Source: Methyloceanibacter superfactus (GTDB lineage: Bacteria > Pseudomonadota > Alphaproteobacteria > Rhizobiales > Methyloligellaceae). From it: DNA of 64,000 nucleotides. Positions within the stretch are counted from its first letter, which is position 1; the number at the start of each line of letters is the position of its first letter. Positions 9,433 to 23,629 of this stretch are shown here, piece after piece. The translations under genes and the position numbers were made by a program. The stretch is taken from NCBI RefSeq assembly GCF_001723305.1, contig NZ_LPWF01000030.1, positions 1 to 64,000 on the forward strand, in the 5' to 3' direction. Below the pieces are notes generated by a model that saw only the letters and a program-made list of their open reading frames with translations, had not been told where the DNA came from and made no database searches.

Positions 9433-9531
9433 TAATCCTCATCGGGCCATTCACGCGCTCATACGTTCTCGTCGTGATTCCAAGGCTCTACGTCGCACGC
9501 CCCAAGGGGTACTTCAATTCTGTGCATGTTA

Positions 9532-9556
9532 GGAACCCATTGTGACGTTTTCGGTT
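9532..9556 (+). promoter_or_regulatory. Candidate EcfG general-stress promoter of otsA
   Basis: GGAAC at 9532-9536 is followed after 16 bases by GGTT. The alphaproteobacterial EcfG consensus is GGAAC, 16-17 bases, then CGTT, so there is one mismatch. It lies about 140 bases upstream of the otsA start. Trehalose synthesis genes are classical EcfG targets, which supports the call. Confidence 0.45.
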
Positions 9557-9693
9557 TAAACTGCGGGGCTTCAAGGCAGAGATGGTTGGGGACATGGGGA
9601 CGTCATCGAAAGGGGCTATGAGCTATGACGTCGAGCGTAAGCGTCGGCATGCCCACCAATCCGATGCCGCCTGCCAATGCCGGGAGGCATGAG

Positions 9694-11115
<1,422 letters not shown>

Positions 11116-11282
11116 GCGCTGCCGGCAGGCTTTCGCGCCCCGCACGGGCGGGTTATCGAACCCCTGCGGGCCGATGAGCTCTGGCCTCGACAGACCAATC
11201 CCCTTACCTTTTCGCGCACTTGCGCCTATCAAGGCGCCCTTCAACACGTGATCGCCCGCCTCTCCAGCCCCTTCGAGCGTCC

Positions 11283-14585
<3,303 letters not shown>

Positions 14586-14658
14586 CCGTGATGCCCTGGA
14601 TATCGATGGAACGCGCCAACGCCCAGGCTGCCGCCTTGCGCCCGAGGACTCCGAGACC

Positions 14659-16731
14659 ATGAAGCTCAGGCTCGATCCCGGCGCACCCTGGCCGCTCGGC
14701 GCGACCCATGACGGCCGCGGCGTGAATTTCGCGCTGTTCTCCGCCCACGCCACGCGGGTGGAGCTCTGCCTGTTCGACCCGGACGGCACCGAGACGGCGC
14801 GCATCACCCTGCCGGAATATTCCGACGAGGTGTGGCATGGCTATGTGCCGGACCTTCCCCCCGGCCAACTTTATGGCTACCGCGTGCACGGGCCCTACGC
14901 CCCGAAGGACGGCCACCGCTTCAACCCCTACAAGCTGCTGCTCGATCCCTATGCGCGGCGCTATGCGGGCCAGCTCGTTTGGGACGACGCCCTGTTCGGC
15001 TACCAGATCGGCAACAAGCGCGCCGACCTCGTCATGAGCAAGACCGACAGCGCGCCCTTCCTGCCGAAATGCGTGGTGGTCGGCGAGAGCGATCCGCCGC
15101 GCAGCCCCCGTCCCAATCGTCCGTGGCATGACACTGTCATCTACGAGGCGCACGTGAAGGGCATGACCGCGCGCCATCCCGACGTGCCGGAGCCGCTGCG
15201 CGGCACCTTCGCCGGCATCGCCGACCCCGCCGTGATCGACCATCTCGTCAAGCTCGGCGTCACCGCCATCGAGCTGCTGCCGGTCCATGCCTTCGTCAAC
15301 GACCGCCATCTCGTGGAGCAGGGTCTCAGCAACTATTGGGGCTATAACAGCATCGGCTTCTTCGCGCCGGCCGAGCGCTATGTCTCTCCCGGCGCCGGGC
15401 TCGAGCAATTCCGCGCCATGGTCGATCGGCTGCACGAGGCCGGCATCGAGGTGCTTCTCGACGTGGTCTACAACCACACCGCCGAAGGCAACGCGCTCGG
15501 GCCCACGCTGTCGTTCCGCGGCATCGACAACGCCGCCTATTACAAGCTCGCCGAGGACAAGCGGCACTATTACGACACCACCGGGTGCGGCAACACGCTC
15601 AATATCGGCCAGCCGCGCGTGCTTCAGCTCGTCATGGACTCGCTGCGCTATTGGGTGGAGCAATGCGGCGTCGACGGCTTCCGTTTCGACCTCGCCTCGG
15701 CACTCGCCCGCGACGACAAGGACTTCAATCCCAGCGCCTCCTTCCTCGACGCCGTCGGCCAGGACCCCGTGCTGAGCCGCGTGAAGCTGATCGCCGAGCC
15801 GTGGGATCTCGGCGAGAACGGTTACCAGGTCGGCGCCTTCCCGCCGGGCTGGGCCGAGTGGAACGATTTGTGGCGCGACGGCTTGCGCTCCTATTGGAAG
15901 GGCGACATGGGCATGCTGCCGGCATTGGGCAGCAGAATTTCCGGGTCGGCCGAGATCTACGACCGCCGCGGACGGAAGCCCTGGGCGAGCGTCAATTTCA
16001 TCGCCGCCCATGACGGCTTCACCTTGCGCGACGTCGTTTCCTACAACAAGAAGCACAACGCGGCGAACAAGGAAGACAACAAGGACGGCCACGACGACAA
16101 CCGCAGCTACAACTGGGGCATCAAGGGACCGACCGACGATCCCGCCATTCTCGATCTTCGCGACAAGGTCCGCCGCTCCCTGATGGCGAGCCTGCTGTTC
16201 AGTCACGGCACGCCGATGCTGAACATGGGCGACGAGCTCGGCCGCACCCAAGGCGGCAACAACAACGCCTTCTGTCAGGACAACGAGATCTCCTGGGTGA
16301 ACTGGACCGATCTCGGCGAGCGCGACCGCGCCTTCCTCGACTTCGTGCGCGGCCTTGCGAGCTTGCGGGCGGAGCAGGCGCTGCTGCGCAGCCCCCGCTT
16401 CCTCCATGGCGAGCCGGTGGCGCCACGCATCAAGAACGTCTCATGGTTCAAGCCGGACGGCGAGGAGAAGCAGTCCGAGCACTGGACGGACCCGGTCGCC
16501 AAATGCATCGGCGCGTCCTTCGCCGGCGATGGGCAGATCCTGCTGATGCTGTTCAACGCCGACGCCGAGCCGATCGATTTCATCTTCCCGTATTTCGGCA
16601 AGCGTCATTTGCGTTGGCGGCTGCTTTGCGATTCGGCCAAGGGTCTGATACGGCCGGAGCCGGTGGTCATCGCCACGGGCAAGACCACCATCGAGGGACG
16701 CGGGCTGTTGTTGTTCGAGAGGACGGATTGA
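14659..16731 (+). CDS. glgX: Glycogen debranching enzyme GlgX
   Basis: GH13 isoamylase-type enzyme that hydrolyses alpha-1,6 branches of glycogen limit dextrins. The 690 residues comprise an N-terminal CBM48-like beta domain (WPLGATHDGRGVNFALFS) and the catalytic barrel with D344 (FRFDLASAL), E380 (IAEPWDLG) and D452 (AAHDGFTL). The insert KKHNAANKEDNKDG is typical of GlgX. The start at 14659 begins MKLRLDPGAPWPLG, where the family begins. It lies 73 bases after treS-mak and about 90 before malQ, consistent with cotranscription. Confidence 0.92.
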   Translation: MKLRLDPGAPWPLGATHDGRGVNFALFSAHATRVELCLFDPDGTETARITLPEYSDEVWHGYVPDLPPGQLYGYRVHGPYAPKDGHRFNPYKLLLDPYARRYAGQLVWDDALFGYQIGNKRADLVMSKTDSAPFLPKCVVVGESDPPRSPRPNRPWHDTVIYEAHVKGMTARHPDVPEPLRGTFAGIADPAVIDHLVKLGVTAIELLPVHAFVNDRHLVEQGLSNYWGYNSIGFFAPAERYVSPGAGLEQFRAMVDRLHEAGIEVLLDVVYNHTAEGNALGPTLSFRGIDNAAYYKLAEDKRHYYDTTGCGNTLNIGQPRVLQLVMDSLRYWVEQCGVDGFRFDLASALARDDKDFNPSASFLDAVGQDPVLSRVKLIAEPWDLGENGYQVGAFPPGWAEWNDLWRDGLRSYWKGDMGMLPALGSRISGSAEIYDRRGRKPWASVNFIAAHDGFTLRDVVSYNKKHNAANKEDNKDGHDDNRSYNWGIKGPTDDPAILDLRDKVRRSLMASLLFSHGTPMLNMGDELGRTQGGNNNAFCQDNEISWVNWTDLGERDRAFLDFVRGLASLRAEQALLRSPRFLHGEPVAPRIKNVSWFKPDGEEKQSEHWTDPVAKCIGASFAGDGQILLMLFNADAEPIDFIFPYFGKRHLRWRLLCDSAKGLIRPEPVVIATGKTTIEGRGLLLFERTD

Positions 16732-16823
16732 TGGCGGCGCGAGTCTCAGCCTCATCGCCGCTCATGGCCGCGCCCGTCGCGGGCGGCGCGGCCGGAACTT
16801 CAATGACCAGCCGGGAGTAACGC

Positions 16824-18680
16824 ATGCCGGATCGGCTCGACGAATTGGCTGAGCGCTTCGGTATTGCCGAGGGCTACATCTCCGAGAAGGGCAACTGGAT
16901 CACGACGCCCGCCGCAACCAAGGCCAAGGTGCTGGAGGCCATGGGCGTGCCGGTGGGCGCGGGCGCCGGCGACGCCGCCATGCCGGAGCCGCCGCCGGCC
17001 GACGACGTGGCCTCGCTGTCGGCAAGCGCCTTCTGGCCGCCTTTTCTGGTCGATCAACGCTCCTGGGGTCTGTCGGTGCAGGCCTATGCGCTGCGCTCGT
17101 CGCGCAACTGGGGCATCGGCGATTTCGAGGATCTGGCACGTCTGGCGGAATATGCCGCGAGCCTCGGCGCCGATTTCATCGGCGTCAGCCGCTGCACGCG
17201 CTGTTCATGGCCGACCCCTCGCGCATCAGCCCCTATAGCCCCTCGACCCGCGATTTTCTCAATCCGCTCCTGATCGCGCCGGACTGCGTGCCGGGCTTCG
17301 CCGATCTGCCCGATCGCGCCGAGCTGGAGGCCGCGCTCGCCGATCTCCGCGCCACCACGCTGATCGACTATCCGGCCGTCCATCGCGTCAAGCTCCGGGC
17401 GCTCGAGGCGCTGTTCGCCCATTTCGTTGCGCATGCCGACGCCGACGCCAAGGCGGCGTTCGAGCAATTCTGCCGCGACCACGGCAAGGCGCTCGAAGGC
17501 CACGCCCTATTCGAGGCGCTGTCGGAGCGCTTCATGGCCGAAGGCATGAACGCGGCGTGGGTGACCTGGCCGGAGCAATATCAAAATCCGGACAATCTCG
17601 CCGTGCGCGACTTCGCCCGCGCCGCCAAGCACCGCATCGCCTTTCATGCCTGGCTGCAATGGACCGCCGACACCCAAATCTCCAATGCGCGGGACCGCGC
17701 CAAGGCGGCCGGCATGCGCATCGGGCTCTATCTCGATCTCGCGGTCGGCATCTCGCCCGACGGCTCGCGCGCCTGGATCGGCGGACCGGCCATCGCCAAT
17801 CATGCCGCGCATCGGGCTGCCCGCCCGACCCCTTCAGCGCCGCCGGCCAGGATTGGGGGCTAGTGCCCTTCTCGCCGGTCGGGCTGTCGGAGGAACGCTT
17901 CGAGCCCTATCGCGCGGTGCTCCGCGCCAACATGCACCACGCCGGCGCGCTGCGCATCGACCACGCCATGGGGCTACAGCGGCTCTATTGGATTCCCGAA
18001 GGCAACACGGCCACCGACGGCGCCTATGTGGCCTATCCCCTCCGCGAGCTGTTGGAAGGCGTGGTGGAGGAATCGTGGATCTCCCGCACCATCGTCATCG
18101 GCGAGGATCTCGGCACCGTGCGCCCGGCTTCACCGACACCATGGTGCGGGCCGGGCTGCTCAGCTACCAGGTCTTCTACTTCACGGACCGCGACGGCGTA
18201 TGGATGCCGCCTCATGCCTACCGGCGCGAGGCCATGGTTTGCGCCTCGACCCATGACCTGCCGACGCTCAAGGGCTGGTGGATCGGCAACGACATCGAGC
18301 GGCGCATCGAAGCCGGCCGCACCACCGAGGTGGAGGCGGTGCTCCAGCGCGACGACCGCAAGAAAGACCGGCAACGTCTGCTCGACGCGCTGGTGAGCGC
18401 GCAAGCGCTGGCGCCCGGCGTGGCGCAAGCGGCGACGCCCAAGACGATGCCGGACGAGGTGCTCGTCGCCGTCCATCGCTTCCTGGCCATCACGCCGTGC
18501 CGCCTGCTCGCCGTGCAGCTCGACGATGCGCTCGGCGCCAGCGAGCAGGCGAACCTGCCGGGCACCGTCGACGAGCATCCCAACTGGCGACGCAAATCCG
18601 CCGTCACTCTCGAGGCGTTGGGCGAGAATTCCCTGTTCGGCGATGTGGTCCGCGCGGTCGCGGCCGAACGCCCGCGCTAG
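16824..18680 (+). CDS. malQ: 4-alpha-glucanotransferase MalQ (three frameshifts)
   Basis: GH77 amylomaltase that transfers maltodextrin chains between glucans; it would work with GlgX on glycogen-derived oligosaccharides. Starting from MPDRLDELAERFG, the frame breaks near 17190 (GADFIGVS then LHALFMADPSRISPYSP), near 17815 (before PDPFSAAGQDWGLVP) and near 18130 (before GFTDTMVRAGLL). Each junction restores family sequence if one base, mostly a C in a C run, is added. Conserved segments seen include ALRIDHAMGLQRLYWIP, IGEDLGTV and STHDLPTLKGWW. The repaired length of about 620 residues fits. It ends convergent to glnK. Confidence 0.85.
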
Positions 18681-18704
18681 CAAGCCGCGGTCCAACCGAA
18701 ACGA

Positions 18705-19043
18705 CTAGAGCGCGTCGGTGCCCATCTCCCCGGTGCGCACCCGCATGGCGCCTTCAAGCGGCAGCACGAAGACCTTGCCGTCGCCGATACGCCCGGTGCG
18801 CGCCGCCTCGCCGATGGCTTCCACCACGGAGTCGGCGATGGCCGCGTCGACGGCGATTTCTATCTTCACCTTCGGCACGTAGTGGATGTTGTACTCGGCG
18901 CCCCGATAGATTTCGGTCTGCCCCTTCTGCCGGCCGAAGCCGCGCACCTCGGAGACCGTCAGGCCCTGCACGCCCCTGGCGGCGAGCGCCTCGCGCACGG
19001 CGTCGAGCCGGTGCGGCTGGATGACTGCGATGATGTATTTCAT
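18705..19043 (-). CDS. glnK: PII nitrogen regulatory protein GlnK/GlnB
   Basis: A 112-residue PII signal protein. Trimers sense 2-oxoglutarate and ADP/ATP and gate the ammonium channel. The uridylylation site Tyr51 lies in the T-loop YRGAEYNIHY, and the B-loop TGRIGDGKVFV is present. It follows amt by 15 bases on the same strand, so GlnK control of Amt is likely. The usual bacterial order is glnK then amtB; here it is reversed. Confidence 0.93.
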   Translation of the reverse strand: MKYIIAVIQPHRLDAVREALAARGVQGLTVSEVRGFGRQKGQTEIYRGAEYNIHYVPKVKIEIAVDAAIADSVVEAIGEAARTGRIGDGKVFVLPLEGAMRVRTGEMGTDAL

Positions 19044-19058
19044 GCTGCGCGTCCTCGC

Positions 19059-20276
19059 TTACATGTTGTAGCCGCGTTCGCCGTGAATATTGAGGTCGAG
19101 ACCTTGCTCTTCGATCTCGGCACTGACACGCAAGCCGACGAGCGCTTGCACGAGCTTGATGATGATGAAGCTGACCACCACCGACCATATCAAAACGGCG
19201 ATGAGCCCGGTGAGCTGAATCAGGACCTGTCCGCCCATGGTCCGCCCTTCGGCCAGGCCGATGCCACCGAGCGCCGCGTCGGCGAACACCGCGGCGAGCA
19301 GAACGCCCACCGCGCCGCCGATGCCATGCACGGCGAGCACGTCGAGGGAGTCATCGATCCTGAACCGGTGCTTGACCACCATGACCATGAGATAGCAGAC
19401 CGATCCACCGGCGAGCCCGATCACGAGCGCGGCCCCCGGTCCTACATAGCCGGACGCCGGCGTGATGGTGGCGAGCCCGGCGATCGCGCCGGTGACGGCG
19501 CCGACCATGCTCGGCTTGCCGAACTTCACCGTCTCGATGACGATCCACACCAGCGTCGCGGTCGCCGCCGAGATATGCGTCACGGTCATGGCCATGCCCG
19601 CATCGGCGCCGGCGGAGAGCGCGCTGCCGGCATTGAAACCGAACCAGCCGACCCACAGCATGCTGGCGCCCACCATGGTCATCCACGGCGCGTGCGGCGG
19701 CCGCACGTCATGGGGAAAGCCCAGGCGCGGTCGAGCACGATGGCGAGCAGGCAAGGCCGAGACGCCCGCGGTCAGATGGACCACGAGGCCGCCGGCGAAA
19801 TCGAGCACGCCGCGCTCCGCCAGCCAGCCCCCGCCCCAGACCCAATGGGCCACCGGCACATAGACGAGGAACAGCCACAGCACGCTGAACATCACCACCG
19901 CGCCGAAGCGCATGCGCTCGACGAAGGCGCCGACGATCAGCGCCGGCGTGATGATGGCGAAGGTCATCTGGAACATGAAGAACACGGTCTCGGGGATCTT
20001 GGTGTTGGCGGCGGCGGCATCGCGCGGCACACCGATCAGGAGCACCTTGCTCAAATCCCCGATCCACGCGCCCGAGCCGGAGAAGGTCAGGCTGTAGGCC
20101 GCGAGTAGCCACAGCACCGTGACCACGGACGCGATGGTGAAGCACTGCATCAGAACCGAGAGCAGGTTCTCGGCGCGCACGAGCCCGCCATAGAACAAAG
20201 CCAACCCCGGCAACGTCATAAAGAGAACCAGCGCCGTGGCCGTGATGAGCCAGGCGGTATCCCCCGCATCGATCAT
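19059..20276 (-). CDS. amt: Ammonium transporter Amt (local frame error inside)
   Basis: Inner-membrane ammonium channel of about 405 residues with some eleven helices. Family segments are LFYGGLVR near the N-terminus, QMTFAIITPALIVGAF, VYVPVAHWVWGGGW, LLWVGWFGFNAGSAL-like and HGIGGAVGVLL. A short stretch near 19715-19745 (ALPARHRARPRLGFP) does not match the family. Shifting the frame there gives LLAIVLGPRLGFP, which does, so two compensating base errors are likely. It is the first gene of an amt-glnK pair. Confidence 0.9.
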   Translation of the reverse strand: MIDAGDTAWLITATALVLFMTLPGLALFYGGLVRAENLLSVLMQCFTIASVVTVLWLLAAYSLTFSGSGAWIGDLSKVLLIGVPRDAAAANTKIPETVFFMFQMTFAIITPALIVGAFVERMRFGAVVMFSVLWLFLVYVPVAHWVWGGGWLAERGVLDFAGGLVVHLTAGVSALPARHRARPRLGFPHDVRPPHAPWMTMVGASMLWVGWFGFNAGSALSAGADAGMAMTVTHISAATATLVWIVIETVKFGKPSMVGAVTGAIAGLATITPASGYVGPGAALVIGLAGGSVCYLMVMVVKHRFRIDDSLDVLAVHGIGGAVGVLLAAVFADAALGGIGLAEGRTMGGQVLIQLTGLIAVLIWSVVVSFIIIKLVQALVGLRVSAEIEEQGLDLNIHGERGYNM

Positions 20277-20447
20277 GATATCCCCTCCCCCTAACGCCTG
20301 CTCAAATGCAGGTCTTTGCCTATTTATCTAGCACAAGGGTGCGGGTGCGGAGCAAGGCCGGCGCGCCAGCCCTGCCATTTGCCCAAAGAAAAGACTCGCC
20401 TCCCGGCGGAGCCACAATCCTGACGCCTCGCGTGCTATAATCTTCTG

Positions 20448-20910
20448 ATGAGCAAGGCCTTTACCAAAGAGGCCGAAGGGGGGGACGTTTATGACGACCT
20501 TCCCGACCGGCCGATATCCCCACACAATCTCGTGACCGCGCGCGGGCTTGCGCTGATCGAGGCCGAGTTGGCCCGGCTCCACGAGGAGCATGCCGCGGCC
20601 CACGACGCCGACGACAAGCCGCTCTTGGCCAAGATCAACCGGGATTTGCGCTATTGGACCTCGCGCCGGGCCACCGCCCAGGTCATCGAGCCGCCCCACG
20701 ACGCCACCGAGGTGCATTTCGGCTCCAAAGTCACCATCGAGCGCGAGGACGGGCGCCGTCAATCCTATCTCATCGTCGGCGAGGACGAGGCCGATCCCGC
20801 TCACGGCACGCTCTCTTACGTCTCGCCGGTGGCTCAGGCGATGATGGGCAAGCCGGTCGGCGAGACCGTGCCGGCCGCGCGGGCGAGCGACGATCATCGA
20901 GATCGCCTGA
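20448..20910 (+). CDS. GreA/GreB-family transcription factor-like protein (3' frameshift)
   Basis: About 153 residues. The C-terminal half resembles the FKBP-like Gre domain (VHFGSKVTIEREDGR, YLIVGEDEADP, LSYVSPVAQAMMGKPVGETV). The N-terminus MSKAFTKEAEG and a short helical region resemble GreB, but the coiled coil is shorter than in true GreB. A break near 20885 restores the normal ending TIIEIA and a stop at 20910. Gre factors rescue backtracked RNA polymerase by stimulating transcript cleavage; the shortened coiled coil makes that activity uncertain here. A TATAAT sequence lies seven bases before the ATG, so the transcript could have a very short leader. Confidence 0.7.
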
Positions 20911-20948
20911 CGCGCCGCGTCAGGGCCGAGCGGATCAAGCCGCGTGAA

Positions 20949-21272
20949 TCAGGTCTTGGTGGTGGGCTTTTCCAGCATCAGCCGGCCCTGCTTCTCCACC
21001 AGCGCCTTCGCCTTGTTGGCGAGTACGGCGAGCACCCAAGGGAGCTGCACCTCCAGCCGCACATGATCGTCTGCCACGTCCACCTTGCCCTTGGTGGTCT
21101 GGCCGAGCAGGCTCGCCTGGAAGTCGAGATGCTCCCCGCTCCAGGCATCCTTGAGCACCACGAAGCTCTCGCCGACATTCGTCCGCACATTGTGGAAGCC
21201 CGCCTGGAGACGGCGCTTGGCTTCGGCCTTGCCGAGCGCATGCGGGATGGTGACGACGACGGGCTGGGTCAT
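20949..21272 (-). CDS. Polyhydroxyalkanoate system family protein
   Basis: A small 107-residue protein starting MTQPVVVTIPHALGKAEAK, with the pattern HxLGKxEAKRRL, FQASLLGQTTKGKVDVADDHVRLEV and a helical lysine-rich C-terminus. This matches my recollection of the family annotated as polyhydroxyalkanoic acid system or granule-region protein. A direct link to PHA storage is inferred from the family name and from a phasin-like gene 1.3 kb away. No PHA synthase is visible in the window. Confidence 0.65.
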   Translation of the reverse strand: MTQPVVVTIPHALGKAEAKRRLQAGFHNVRTNVGESFVVLKDAWSGEHLDFQASLLGQTTKGKVDVADDHVRLEVQLPWVLAVLANKAKALVEKQGRLMLEKPTTKT

Positions 21273-21364
21273 GACGCTAAACGCCCCTGAGGCACATTTC
21301 GGTTCCCAACTATATGGGAACCGGGGCGCCATCCGAACAGAGCCCCCGCGCGCCAGTTGGCCGC

Positions 21365-21966
21365 CTAACCCACTGGATTGCCAAACGTAAGAAGCGGATG
21401 GCTGAGGGGCTTGCCGATCCTGTGGAAGGCCCAAACCTGAGCATTCGACGTGGCGTCGCACAGAAACGTCTCGCCGGCCTCGGTCTCGATGAACACGAAA
21501 AAGCCGGGGAGCCAATCGTCGTTGAGGCCGTCCGCCCCTTTGCTGGAGATCGTCCCCACCACCGTGCCCGCCTCGCCGGCGAGATAAGCCTGGCAGGCGC
21601 GCTCGGCCACCGCCAGCGGATCCGCGACCCCGGCGACCGGCTTGCCCGCGCCGTCGATATAGAGCGGCTCGACGAAGCTCGCCCCCGCCCCTTGCAGAAG
21701 ATCGTCGAAAATCATGCTGTAGGCGTAGACGCGGCCATCGGCGTCGGCGCTGCACAGAAACAGATTCGTATCCTCGTCGGTGAGCCAAACGAGGCTGCCG
21801 CCGCGCCCGTCGCAATGGCGGTGATCGGTCTCGCCGGGGCGCCGTCGCCTTGCACGGTACATGCCTGCACGGCCGCTTCATGGGGGCTTGCGGCGGCAAA
21901 CACAGGCGCCGCGAAGCCCGCCGCGAGGCCCAGCGCGCCAAGTCTCAACAGATTGATAGCCATCAT
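21365..21966 (-). CDS. Exported hypothetical protein (one frameshift)
   Basis: About 200 residues. A signal peptide (INLLRLGALGLAAGFAAPVFA) starts at 21966, with GGGAG upstream. After a break near 21795 the mature protein contains WLTDEDTNLFLCSADADGRVYAY and, later, FVFIETEAGETFLCDATSNAQVWAF. The two halves are similar to each other (a FL-C-x-A segment followed by a V-aromatic pair), suggesting an internal duplication with one cysteine each. I do not recognise a family. Confidence 0.55.
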
Positions 21967-22089
21967 GGTTTTCTCCCGGTCTGTGGCGCCGCTACCGGCC
22001 GCTGCGCCCCGGGTCAAGTGGCACGGGACGCATGCGGTCATTGTGAGCCACCGCACAAAGGACGCCGGCCGGCTCAAGGCGTGCGCGCG

Positions 22090-22398
22090 TCAGGATGTCG
22101 TGTCTTTGCGGTCCACATGGCCGAGATCGCGGCCCGGCGCGATCCTGTCGCGCACCAGCTGCTTGAGCTCCTTCATCTCGGGAAAGCGCTCTTGCTCGGC
22201 GCGCGACCAGATCAGCGTGCCGTCGACGCGCACCTCGAAGACCCCGCCCGTATCGTCGGGAACGAGCGTGACCGAGCCGAGCTCCGCGCCGAATGTGGAC
22301 AGCAGCTCCTGGCCCATCCAGCCGGCCCTGAGCAGCCAATTGCACAGCCGGCAATAAGTGATGGACACATTCGGGGACGGCGCGATGTCGGGACCCAT
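22090..22398 (-). CDS. SelT/SelW/SelH-family thioredoxin-like protein
   Basis: A 102-residue protein starting MGPDIAPSPNVSITY, with a CxxC redox motif (C16-R-L-C19), then LLRAGWMGQELLSTF, SVTLVPDDTGGVFEVRVDG and IWSRAEQERFPEMKELK. This is the bacterial Rdx/SelW-like fold with cysteine in place of selenocysteine. Predicted role is cytoplasmic thiol redox; partner unknown. The start was chosen at 22398 because the family begins there; the ribosome site is weak. Confidence 0.75.
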   Translation of the reverse strand: MGPDIAPSPNVSITYCRLCNWLLRAGWMGQELLSTFGAELGSVTLVPDDTGGVFEVRVDGTLIWSRAEQERFPEMKELKQLVRDRIAPGRDLGHVDRKDTTS

Positions 22399-22558
22399 CG
22401 ATATTTCTCGAGAAATCGGGCTTTTGCGACCATAGACCACCCGCGATGCCTCATACCAGCCCTAGTCTGTTGAGCATAATCAAGGCGGGAAGGCCTCTCC
22501 TGGACCATACAGAGGTCGCCGGGCGCCAGCTAAGCGCTCCATCCCAACGGAGATGACG

Positions 22559-22960
22559 ATGCCAGACTCTGGACCCACCGGCGGTGCCGCGCGCGCCCGC
22601 ATCGCCAATCCCCTCCTCGATTTCGCCACGGCGGCCGCGGAGGCGCAGCTGAAATTCTGGCAGGCCTTTCATGTCGAGGGGTCGGCATTCGTCGCCAAGC
22701 GGTTGCGGGCCAATCTGGAATTCTTGCGCGAACTCGGCCATTGTGCCGATCCTCGGGCGATCGGCGACTGCCAATGGGCTTGGCTCGGCAATCTGCGCAA
22801 GGACTATGCCGAGGAATGGGCACGGCTCGCCGGGACCACCTTTGCCCTCGGCGTCTCGGAAATGTCTCCGATGAGCGGCTTTTACGCGCGTGCGGAACGT
22901 AAAGGTTCCAACGGCTTAGCACCAGGGCAGCGGCCCGCGCGCAACAGCGTGAGCCCATAA
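22559..22960 (+). CDS. Phasin-like small protein
   Basis: About 133 residues, largely helical and without a signal peptide. The core ANPLLDFATAAAEAQLKFW and the following amphipathic helices resemble phasin-type proteins that coat polyhydroxyalkanoate granules. The C-terminal 20 residues after the MSPMSGFY segment look disordered and basic. The ATG at 22559 has GGAG eight bases upstream and is preferred over 22553. The call rests on general resemblance and the nearby PHA-family gene. Confidence 0.45.
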   Translation: MPDSGPTGGAARARIANPLLDFATAAAEAQLKFWQAFHVEGSAFVAKRLRANLEFLRELGHCADPRAIGDCQWAWLGNLRKDYAEEWARLAGTTFALGVSEMSPMSGFYARAERKGSNGLAPGQRPARNSVSP

Positions 22961-23055
22961 TGCCCCTCGGGGGGTTGCAACGAGCGCGGGGTTTCATCAC
23001 CTCGTAACAGCAAAGCCGCTTGTTTCAGACGCAAAATTGCGGGAAGAGAGAACTC

Positions 23056-23543
23056 ATGAGACGATTGATTCGCCGCGCTGCGCCGCTTCTTCTTGTCACC
23101 GCAGCCCTTGTCGGGCTGTTCATGGTCACGCCGTCGAAAAAGGCCGAAGCGAGCCCGTTCGACACGCTTCTCGGCTCGTGGCGCGGAAGCGGCACGGTTC
23201 AGCTCAACAGCGGACGAGAACGCCTGAGCTGCAACGCTTACTACACGGGCGGGGGCTCCCAGCTCGGCATGGCCATCCGCTGCAAGAGCGACACCTCCAA
23301 TGTGGAGATCAGGAGCAAGCTCAGTCTCAGCGGCAGCCGCATTACAGGCAACTGGGAAGAGCGCACCTATAACGCCGAGGGCAGCGCCAGCGGCACTGCC
23401 ACGCCGGGCAAGATCAGCATCAGGGTCTCCGGCTCCATCACCGGCAGCATGATCGTCAACTTCAGCCGGTCCAGCCAAAGCGTGTCGATCTCGACTCGGG
23501 CAGTTCCCTGCAACGCGTGTCGATCAACCTGACTCGCAGCTAG
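23056..23543 (+). CDS. Exported hypothetical beta-rich protein (3' frameshift)
   Basis: About 162 residues. The start at 23056 has a GGGAAGAGAG site upstream and a signal peptide (LIRRAAPLLLVTAALVGLF). The mature part begins PFDTLLGSWRGSGTVQL and continues in serine/threonine-rich beta strands, reminiscent of lipocalin-like periplasmic domains (LLGSWRG). A break near 23497 restores an ending SLQRVSINLTRS and a stop at 23543. Two cysteines (LSCNAYY, IRCKSD) could form a disulfide. Function unknown. Confidence 0.6.
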
Positions 23544-23629
23544 TTCGCCGTTACTCTTAGGCCGGAATCACCGCCAGCCTCGGGGGGCGACCTCTCAGGC
23601 TGCACGTTGTGCCGCTAGGAGCGATGGCC

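Noticed and set aside
20277-20447. Sigma-54 promoter upstream of amt (TGGCGCG and TTGC on the minus strand)
   Set aside because: The GG and GC elements are 12 bases apart; the consensus requires 10.
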